Below, piece by piece: positions 7,097 through 11,585 of a DNA stretch of 11,585 nt (position 1 is its first letter; every line of letters starts with the position of its first letter). The position numbers and the translations under genes were made by a program. Source of the DNA: an uncultured Clostridia bacterium (lineage in GTDB: Bacteria > Bacillota > Clostridia > Lachnospirales > Lachnospiraceae); contig CALASV010000289.1 in NCBI GenBank assembly GCA_937888895.1, forward strand, positions 1-11,585, in the 5' to 3' direction. The notes beneath the pieces are model-generated. The model made no database searches. It had not been told where the DNA came from and saw only the letters and a program-made list of their open reading frames with translations.

Positions 7097-7169
7097 AATG
7101 CAAAAAGGCGGCATGAGGAGAGAAAACAGAAATGGACCGTCTCTATACTTTATAGAGATGGTCTTTTTT
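7097..7169 (+). ncRNA. Candidate short RNA or attenuator leader upstream of cysE
   Basis: The stretch from the predicted start near 7097 to the terminator T-run at 7169 makes a transcript of about 70 bases. Inside it, GAGGAG (7115-7120) lies 11 bases before an ATG at 7132 that opens a seven-codon frame, MDRLYTL, stopping at TAG within the terminator hairpin. A ribosome on this frame would cover the 5' arm of the hairpin. It may therefore be a free small RNA, a translation-linked attenuator of cysE, or simply a terminator region. The peptide holds no Cys or Ser codons, so it is not an obvious Cys sensor. It is too short for a T-box. Confidence 0.35.
7135..7169 (+). terminator. Intrinsic terminator between the nuclease gene and cysE
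   Basis: GACCGTCTCTAT (7135-7146) pairs with ATAGAGATGGTC (7152-7163), a 12-pair stem with one G-T pair and a 5-base loop, followed by six T (7164-7169). It would end both the ispF operon and any transcript from the promoter at 7062-7090. Confidence 0.85.
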
Positions 7170-7188
7170 ATAAAGTTTTCTTTTCATG

Positions 7189-7218
7189 TTGTAATGCACG
7201 AAAGTTTTATGATAAAAT
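7189..7218 (+). promoter_or_regulatory. Possible cysE promoter
   Basis: TTGTAA (7189-7194) and TAAAAT (7213-7218) are 18 bases apart, downstream of the terminator. Transcription would begin near 7225, leaving about 15 bases with the GGGAGG ribosome site. This would give cysE-cysS its own unattenuated start. The match is moderate. Confidence 0.4.
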
Positions 7219-7239
7219 TTTTGTGCTAGGGAGGAAATT

Positions 7240-7902
7240 ATGAAACTGATTCGCTATGTGAAGGAAGAAATAAAAGTAATTATGGAGCGAGACCCAGCGA
7301 TTAAAACTCCAATAGAAGTGTTTTTATATCCAAGTTTTAAGGCAATTATGCGTCATCGAGTTGCCCATTGGTTATTTGAACATAAACATTATTTTTTAGC
7401 AAGATGGTATTCTCAAAGAACGGTTAGAAAAACAGGAATTGAAATTCATCCAGGTGCTAAAATTGGGAAAGGTCTTTTTATTGACCATGGAAATGGAGTT
7501 ATTATTGGAGAAACAACAGTCATTGGAGATAATGTTACTTTATATCAAGGGGTAACACTAGGTGGTACAGGAAAAGAAAAAGGGAAACGTCACCCAACGA
7601 TTGGAAATAATGTAATGATTAGTGCAGGTGCGAAAGTATTAGGTTCTTTTACAGTAGGAGAAAATTCAAAGATTGGAGCAGGTTCGGTTGTATTATCGGA
7701 AGTACCCCCAAATTGTACGGTTGTTGGTGTTCCAGGTAGAGTAGTAAAACGTGATAATGTGCGTATTCCAAGAGAGGATATGGACCAAGTTCATTTGCCA
7801 GACCCAGTGAAAACAGATATTGATGAACTTCAGAAAGAAAATAAACGCTTGTCGAAGTTAATTGATGTATTATTGAAAGAAAGAGATATAAAAAATAAAT
7901 AA
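7240..7902 (+). CDS. cysE: Serine O-acetyltransferase
   Basis: CysE transfers acetyl from acetyl-CoA to L-serine to give O-acetylserine, the precursor of cysteine. At 220 residues this is the short form typical of Bacillus and Clostridia, with a reduced N-terminal helical part. Residues from about 67 to 175 form the left-handed beta-helix of hexapeptide repeats. They include GLFIDHGNGVVIGET-like sequence (here GVIIGET) with the catalytic Asp-His pair, and the TLGGTGKEKGKRHP segment that closes the active site. The C-terminus (about 192-217) is a charged helix of coiled-coil type. The ribosome site GGGAGG sits directly before the ATG. It is followed 44 bases later by cysS, so cysteine supply and its use for tRNA charging are coexpressed. 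Confidence 0.96.
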   Translation: MKLIRYVKEEIKVIMERDPAIKTPIEVFLYPSFKAIMRHRVAHWLFEHKHYFLARWYSQRTVRKTGIEIHPGAKIGKGLFIDHGNGVIIGETTVIGDNVTLYQGVTLGGTGKEKGKRHPTIGNNVMISAGAKVLGSFTVGENSKIGAGSVVLSEVPPNCTVVGVPGRVVKRDNVRIPREDMDQVHLPDPVKTDIDELQKENKRLSKLIDVLLKERDIKNK

Positions 7903-7946
7903 AGGTAAACAATAGTTTTAGTTTGTTTATTGGATAAGGAGGAAGT

Positions 7947-9359
7947 ATGGAGAACAAAGTTTATTTGTTTAATACACTGACAAGAAAAGTAGAAAATTTA
8001 ATTCCAAATGTAGATGGAAAAATTAATATGTATACTTGTGGACCAACGGTATATCATTTTGCACATATCGGAAATTTGCGTTGCTATATTATGGAAGATA
8101 TTTTGGAAAAAACACTTCGTTATGTTGGTTACGATGTAAAGCGTGTTATGAATATTACGGATGTTGGTCATTTATCTAGTGATGCTGATACGGGCGAGGA
8201 TAAAATGTTAAAGGGTGCAAAACGAGAAAATAAAACAGTAATGGAAATTGCACAGTTTTATACCAATGCCTTTTTTGCAGATTGTGAAAAACTTCGGATT
8301 AAGCGTCCTGATGTGGTAGAACCAGCAACGAATTGTATTGATAGTTTTATTGAAATGATTGAAGTATTATTAGAAAAAGGCTATGCTTATATTGCAGGTG
8401 AAAATGTATATTTTGATACTTCTAAGTTGAAAGAATATTATGTATTTTCTAGTCAGTCGGAAGAAGAATTGATGGTTGGTGTTCGTGATGATGTAAGTGA
8501 AGATTCTAATAAGAGAAATAAGAGTGATTTTGTACTTTGGTTTACAAAATCTAAGTTCGATAATCAAGAATTAAAGTGGGATAGTCCTTGGGGTGTTGGT
8601 TATCCAGGTTGGCATATTGAATGTTCTTGCATTAGTATGAAACATTTGGGTGAATATATGGACATTCATTGTGGTGGTATTGACAATATATTCCCACATC
8701 ATACAAATGAAATTGCTCAAAGTGAAGCCTATGTAGGTCATAAATGGTGTAATTATTGGTTCCATGTACATCATTTGACGGAAAAAGGCAATAAGAAGAT
8801 GAGTAAATCAAGTGGAGAATTTTTAACAGTATCTTTATTAGAAAAGAAAGGTTATCATCCATTAGTATATCGTTTCTTTTGCTTACAGTCCCATTATCGT
8901 AAGCCTTTAGAATTTTCCTATGATGTATTAGATAATGTAGCTGTAGCTTATGATAAATTGCATAAAAAAGTATTGGAATTAAAAGAAGATGGTGCTGTAG
9001 ATAAGGAAAAATTTGCGACATATCGTGCAAAATTTGAAGAAGTATTAAGTAATGATATGAATACATCCATGGCAATTACAATGGTTTATGATGTATTACG
9101 AGATGATATGAATGATGCAACAAAGAAGGCATTGATTGCAAGTTTTGATGAAGTACTTTCTTTAGATTTAACAGTAGCAGAAGAAGTAGCAGCAGTAGAC
9201 GCAGAATTAGAGGCATTTATTGTTGCTAAAATTGCGGAACGTAAAGAAGCAAAAAAGGCAAAAGATTTTGCAAAGGCAGATGCGATTCGTGCAGAACTTT
9301 TAGAAAAAGGAGTCCAGATTAAAGATACAAGAGAAGGAACTGTCTGGAGTGTATTGTAG
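7947..9359 (+). CDS. cysS: Cysteinyl-tRNA synthetase
   Basis: This 470-residue class I synthetase charges tRNA-Cys with cysteine using ATP. The zinc site that selects cysteine is complete: C31 in TCGPTVY, C226 in ECSC, H251 and E255 in HHTNE. The spacing between C226 and H251 is the same as in the E. coli enzyme. The HIGH motif reads HIGN (40-43), as is normal for CysRS, and KMSKS is at 284-288. The C-terminal region is helical and charged, ending in the usual KDFAKADAIRAELLEKGV pattern. The length is typical. The ribosome site AAGGAGG precedes ATG 7947. No T-box or terminator lies between cysE and cysS, so they appear to be one transcript. Confidence 0.97.
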   Translation: MENKVYLFNTLTRKVENLIPNVDGKINMYTCGPTVYHFAHIGNLRCYIMEDILEKTLRYVGYDVKRVMNITDVGHLSSDADTGEDKMLKGAKRENKTVMEIAQFYTNAFFADCEKLRIKRPDVVEPATNCIDSFIEMIEVLLEKGYAYIAGENVYFDTSKLKEYYVFSSQSEEELMVGVRDDVSEDSNKRNKSDFVLWFTKSKFDNQELKWDSPWGVGYPGWHIECSCISMKHLGEYMDIHCGGIDNIFPHHTNEIAQSEAYVGHKWCNYWFHVHHLTEKGNKKMSKSSGEFLTVSLLEKKGYHPLVYRFFCLQSHYRKPLEFSYDVLDNVAVAYDKLHKKVLELKEDGAVDKEKFATYRAKFEEVLSNDMNTSMAITMVYDVLRDDMNDATKKALIASFDEVLSLDLTVAEEVAAVDAELEAFIVAKIAERKEAKKAKDFAKADAIRAELLEKGVQIKDTREGTVWSVL

Positions 9360-9373
9360 GATAAAAGAATAAT

Positions 9374-9419
9374 AAAGTCTGCCTCATTATGAAAATAGGT
9401 TTTGTGATGAGGCAGATTT
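9374..9419 (+). other. Long hairpin between cysS and mrnC
   Basis: TCTGCCTCAT (9378-9387) pairs perfectly with ATGAGGCAGA (9407-9416), and the stem extends outwards to about 13 pairs. The loop of 19 bases contains AAAA/TTTT that could pair further. Downstream sequence is ATTTGCTTGC, not a good T-run, so on the plus strand it is a weak terminator at best. The minus strand has a more T-rich flank. It lies between the cysS stop and the mrnC ribosome site and may attenuate transcription or direct RNA processing or stability. Confidence 0.5.
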
Positions 9420-9444
9420 GCTTGCTTATCTAGGAGGCATAAAT

Positions 9445-9894
9445 TTGGAACAAGCAATAAAGAAAACTTTTGAACTAGAGGAAAGCAATGCAAATCAATA
9501 TTCTCCACTTGTGTTAGCCTATATGGGTGACTGTGCATACGAAATAGTGATTCGTACCTTATTACTTCATAAAGGAAATACCCATGTAGACCGATTGAAT
9601 AAACGTGCAAGTAACTTAGCAAAAGCAGGAACACAAGCTCAAATGATAATGGCAATTTTAGATAATCTTTCCGAAGAAGAAGTTGCTATTTATAAAAGAG
9701 GTAGGAACGCAAAATCATATACAAGTGCAAAAAATGCAAGTATTAATGATTACCGAAAAGCAACAGGGTTTGAAGCATTGATTGGATGGCTTTATTTAAA
9801 AGAGGAATTTGACCGTATGACAGAAATTATTCGTATGGGTTTTGAAGCAATCGGAGCAGATATATTAGAGCAAAATAGTATATCAGAAGAATAA
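9445..9894 (+). CDS. mrnC: Mini-ribonuclease 3 (23S rRNA maturation)
   Basis: Mini-III is a small RNase III-like dimer without a double-stranded RNA-binding domain that trims the ends of 23S rRNA precursor. The protein from TTG 9445 has 149 residues. The catalytic signature YMGDCAYEIVIR holds D29, and the second acidic motif EALIGWLYL starts at E110. The conserved RNA-contact segment YKRGRNAKS lies between them. The start is TTG at 9445, chosen because a perfect AGGAGG (9432-9437) sits 7 bases upstream; an in-frame TTG at 9418 lies in the hairpin and has no ribosome site. Its position after cysS and before rlmB is the standard Firmicute order, and the neighbours share a theme of ribosomal RNA processing. 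Confidence 0.93.
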   Translation: MEQAIKKTFELEESNANQYSPLVLAYMGDCAYEIVIRTLLLHKGNTHVDRLNKRASNLAKAGTQAQMIMAILDNLSEEEVAIYKRGRNAKSYTSAKNASINDYRKATGFEALIGWLYLKEEFDRMTEIIRMGFEAIGADILEQNSISEE

Positions 9895-9906
9895 AGGAGT
9901 TAAAAA

Positions 9907-10653
9907 GTGGAAAATAAAGTAGAAGAATTGAAAATAGAGGGTAGAAATGCTGTCATTGAAGCATTTCGTTCTGGAAAACCAATTGATAAATTATTCTTAT
10001 TAGATGGTTGCCAAGATGGTCCAATTAAAACTATCTTGCGTGAAGCAAAAAAGGGAGATACGATTATTAACTTTGTATCAAAAGACCGTTTAGACCAGCT
10101 TTCTGAGACAGGAAAACATCAAGGAGCAATTGCGTATGTTGCTGCCTATGAATATTCAGAAGTAGAAGATATGTTAGCACTTGCAAAAGAACGTGGCGAA
10201 GCACCATTTTTGATTTTATTAGATGGAATTGAAGACCCTCATAATTTAGGTGCGATTATTCGTACTGCAAATCAAGCAGGAGCACATGGCGTTATTATTC
10301 CAAAGCGTCGTGCTGTAGGTTTAACAGCAACCGTAGCTAGAACATCAGCAGGTGCATTAAATTATACTCCAGTAGCAAAAGTAACAAACTTAGTACAGAC
10401 AATGGAAGAATTAAAAAAGCAAGGATTATGGTTTGTTTGTGCTGATATGGACGGAGAAGTGATGTACCGTCAAAATTTAACTGGACCAATTGGGTTGGTC
10501 ATTGGAAATGAAGGAGAAGGCGTTAGCCGATTAGTAAAAGAAACTTGTGATTTTACAGCAAGTATTCCAATGAAAGGACAGATTGATTCGTTGAACGCAT
10601 CAGTAGCAATGGGTGTACTAGCGTATGAAATTGTACGACAGCGTATGAAATAG
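9907..10653 (+). CDS. rlmB: 23S rRNA (guanosine-2'-O)-methyltransferase, SPOUT family
   Basis: RlmB-type enzymes methylate the ribose of a guanosine in domain V of 23S rRNA (G2251 in E. coli) using S-adenosylmethionine. This one has 248 residues: an N-terminal RNA-binding domain (about 8-85, starting IEGRNAVIEAFRSG) and a C-terminal SPOUT knot. The three knot motifs are visible: NLGAIIRTA from N113 (with the catalytic-type R119), IGNEGEGVS with N201-E202, and SLNASVAMG with S228 and N230. The start is GTG at 9907, supported by AAAGGAG, 12 bases after mrnC. It is part of the mrnC-rlmB-sigH run. The exact target base is taken from the family; other TrmH-type targets are possible. Confidence 0.93.
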   Translation: MENKVEELKIEGRNAVIEAFRSGKPIDKLFLLDGCQDGPIKTILREAKKGDTIINFVSKDRLDQLSETGKHQGAIAYVAAYEYSEVEDMLALAKERGEAPFLILLDGIEDPHNLGAIIRTANQAGAHGVIIPKRRAVGLTATVARTSAGALNYTPVAKVTNLVQTMEELKKQGLWFVCADMDGEVMYRQNLTGPIGLVIGNEGEGVSRLVKETCDFTASIPMKGQIDSLNASVAMGVLAYEIVRQRMK

Positions 10654-10682
10654 AATATATAGAAAAGGGGCGTGTTGTTTTG

Positions 10683-11294
10683 ATGGAATATACAGATGAG
10701 ATACTTGTGGAAAAAATTATGGCTGGGGATATGGAAGCTATGGATTTTTTAATGAACAAGTATAAAAATCTTGTGAGAAGTCTAGCACGTCCTCTTTTTT
10801 TAGTAGGTGCTGATAAAGAAGATTTAATTCAGGAGGGAATGATTGGTCTTTACAAGGCAATTCGTGATTTTAGAAAAGAGAAAGAAGTTTCTTTTCAACA
10901 TTTTGCAGAACTTTGTATTAACAGACAAATGTATAGTGCAGTAAAAGGTTCCAATACAAAAAAAAATCAACCATTGAATAATTATATTTCGATTGATAGT
11001 ATGATAGGGACGGAAGAACAAGAAGTGTCAATGGAAAAATTATTAGGAATGGCACTAGGTAGAAATAGAAATCCAGAACAATTAGTTATTGACAAAGAGA
11101 GCGTAGATGTGTTACAATATGCAATTGTAGGGCAGTTAAGCAAGATGGAACGTCAAGTTCTTTTTTACTACATGAAAGATTATAGTTATAATCAAATTGC
11201 TGTTGCGGTAGGAAAAGAGGTCAAGGCAGTCGATAACGCCATACAAAGAATTAAAAAAAAGCTCTCACAGGTTTTAGAAGAACTTGATGGATGA
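10683..11294 (+). CDS. sigH: RNA polymerase sigma factor, SigH type
   Basis: This sigma-70 family factor of about 203 residues is closest in layout to SigH (Spo0H), which in Bacillus drives early stationary-phase and sporulation genes. The region 2 signature is clear: FLVGADKEDLIQEGMIGLYKAIRDF, written here in parts as GADKEDLIQEGMIG and LYKAIRDF, followed by FAELCINRQ and a PLNNYISID segment. Region 4 with its helix-turn-helix is near the end (LSKMERQVLFYYMKDYSYNQ, then VDNAIQRIKKKL). No region 1.1 is present. ATG 10683 is given; a TTG directly before it (10680) is an alternative with slightly better spacing from AAAAGGGG (10663-10670). It follows rlmB by 26-29 bases. Its stop is only 4 bases before a tRNA gene. 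Whether this organism sporulates cannot be judged here. Confidence 0.9.
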   Translation: MEYTDEILVEKIMAGDMEAMDFLMNKYKNLVRSLARPLFLVGADKEDLIQEGMIGLYKAIRDFRKEKEVSFQHFAELCINRQMYSAVKGSNTKKNQPLNNYISIDSMIGTEEQEVSMEKLLGMALGRNRNPEQLVIDKESVDVLQYAIVGQLSKMERQVLFYYMKDYSYNQIAVAVGKEVKAVDNAIQRIKKKLSQVLEELDG

Positions 11295-11298
11295 GTGT

Positions 11299-11370
11299 GC
11301 TGATGTGGCTCAGAGGTAGAGCACTTCCTTGGTAAGGAAGGGGTCACGGGTTCAATTCCCGTCATCAGCT
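11299..11370 (+). tRNA. tRNA-Thr (anticodon GGT)
   Basis: A full cloverleaf can be drawn. Acceptor GCTGATG (11299-11305) pairs with CATCAGC (11363-11369). The D stem is GCTC/GAGC. The anticodon stem CTTCC/GGAAG encloses loop TTGGTAA with anticodon GGT. The T stem is ACGGG/CCCGT with loop TTCAATT. The base after the acceptor stem is T and no CCA is encoded, so the tail must be added enzymatically. It starts 4 bases after the sigH stop and ends just before a strong terminator, so it is probably processed from the sigH transcript. Confidence 0.96.
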
Positions 11371-11374
11371 TTTC

Positions 11375-11402
11375 AGGTACTCAAAGGAGTACCTTTTTTT
11401 TA
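11375..11402 (+). terminator. Intrinsic terminator after tRNA-Thr
   Basis: GGTACTC (11376-11382) pairs with GAGTACC (11387-11393) around a four-base loop AAAG, with A11375-T11394 extending the stem, followed by a long T-run. It ends the mrnC-rlmB-sigH-tRNA transcript. Confidence 0.92.
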
Positions 11403-11486
11403 TTTTTTATTTGGTTTTGGTAGAAAAAAGTAGTAAAGTGTGGTATTCTAATAATAAGTTTTGAAAATATAATCAAGGAGATGTAT

Positions 11487-11585
11487 ATGAAACAATTAAG
11501 TAATCTTACAAAGGTGATGTTTTGTATCGTAGCAGTTCTCTTAGTCATAACCGTAGTGCTTGGAATTGCTACGGTAGTAAAAGAT
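11487..11585 (+). CDS. N-terminal fragment of an unrecognised membrane-anchored or secreted protein
   Basis: ATG 11487 follows AAGGAG (11475-11480) by 6 bases and opens a frame of 33 codons that leaves the window. A second in-frame ATG at 11481 abuts the ribosome site and is less likely. The fragment has a short polar start (MKQLSNLTK) and then about 20 hydrophobic residues (VMFCIVAVLLVITVVLGIAT), so it is a membrane anchor or signal sequence. No lipobox is clear. The family cannot be named from this length. A TATAAT-like string at 11468-11473 is too close to the ribosome site to be a convincing promoter, and I found no good -35 partner. The terminator upstream implies that it has its own promoter somewhere in 11403-11470. 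Confidence 0.7.
   Translation, partial: MKQLSNLTKVMFCIVAVLLVITVVLGIATVVKD

Noticed and set aside
7098..7229. A 43-codon plus-strand frame (starting MQKGGMRREN) through the terminator before cysE
   Set aside because: The ATG sits at the predicted transcription start without a ribosome site, and the frame simply reads through the terminator hairpin and the presumed cysE promoter.
7904..7931. A small hairpin between cysE and cysS (TAAACAA with TTGTTTA)
   Set aside because: The stem is A/T-rich and weak with a ten-base loop and no T-run after it, so it does not qualify as a terminator or known riboswitch.
9418..9444. An earlier TTG start for mrnC at 9418
   Set aside because: It lies at the foot of the hairpin with no ribosome site, while TTG 9445 has AGGAGG at ideal spacing and gives the normal N-terminus.
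1..11585. CRISPR arrays, prophage genes or large repeats
   Set aside because: No spaced direct repeats, integrase, transposase or phage-like gene could be found by eye; apart from the left edge the window reads as ordinary chromosomal operons.

Overview
The window is AT-rich, dense and almost entirely plus-strand. Strong AGGAGG-type ribosome sites, frequent GTG/TTG starts, a sporulation-type sigma factor and the order cysE-cysS-mrnC-rlmB-sigH point to a low-GC Firmicute of class Clostridia, most likely Lachnospiraceae-like. The family assignment is inference from gene order and protein style; no search was run.

Layout. (1) 1-168: left edge with a minus-strand open frame leaving the window, a possible sigma-A promoter, and a strong hairpin whose 3' arm is a run of ten G that also forms the presumed ribosome site of the first gene. 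(2) 169-4949: a three-gene signalling operon encoding a membrane-anchored BMP/PnrA-type binding protein, a large hybrid histidine kinase (extracellular sensor, HisKA, HATPase, receiver, HPt) and a receiver-HD-GYP protein (predicted c-di-GMP phosphodiesterase). (3) 4954-7039: a promoter followed by ispF (isoprenoid synthesis, with an unusual Cys-rich tail), a conserved protein of unknown function and a secreted lipoprotein nuclease. (4) 7040-7239: a promoter running quickly into an intrinsic terminator (a possible small RNA or leader), then a second promoter for cysE. (5) 7240-9359: cysE and cysS, coupling cysteine synthesis to its charging on tRNA. (6) 9374-11402: a hairpin, then mrnC, rlmB, sigH and tRNA-Thr(GGT), closed by an intrinsic terminator. 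These cover 23S rRNA maturation and methylation, a sigma factor and a tRNA, probably partly cotranscribed. (7) 11487-end: the start of an unrecognised gene with an N-terminal membrane segment.

The most interesting part is the first operon. A solute-binding protein of the nucleoside-binding BMP family, tethered by a transmembrane helix and with no transporter genes beside it, overlaps a phosphorelay kinase by 8 bases. A receiver-HD-GYP output follows immediately. This suggests a ligand-sensing phosphorelay controlling c-di-GMP, with expression of the sensor possibly tuned by a slippery G10 tract buried in an RBS hairpin. The remaining genes are mostly core functions, with local oddities noted in the findings.
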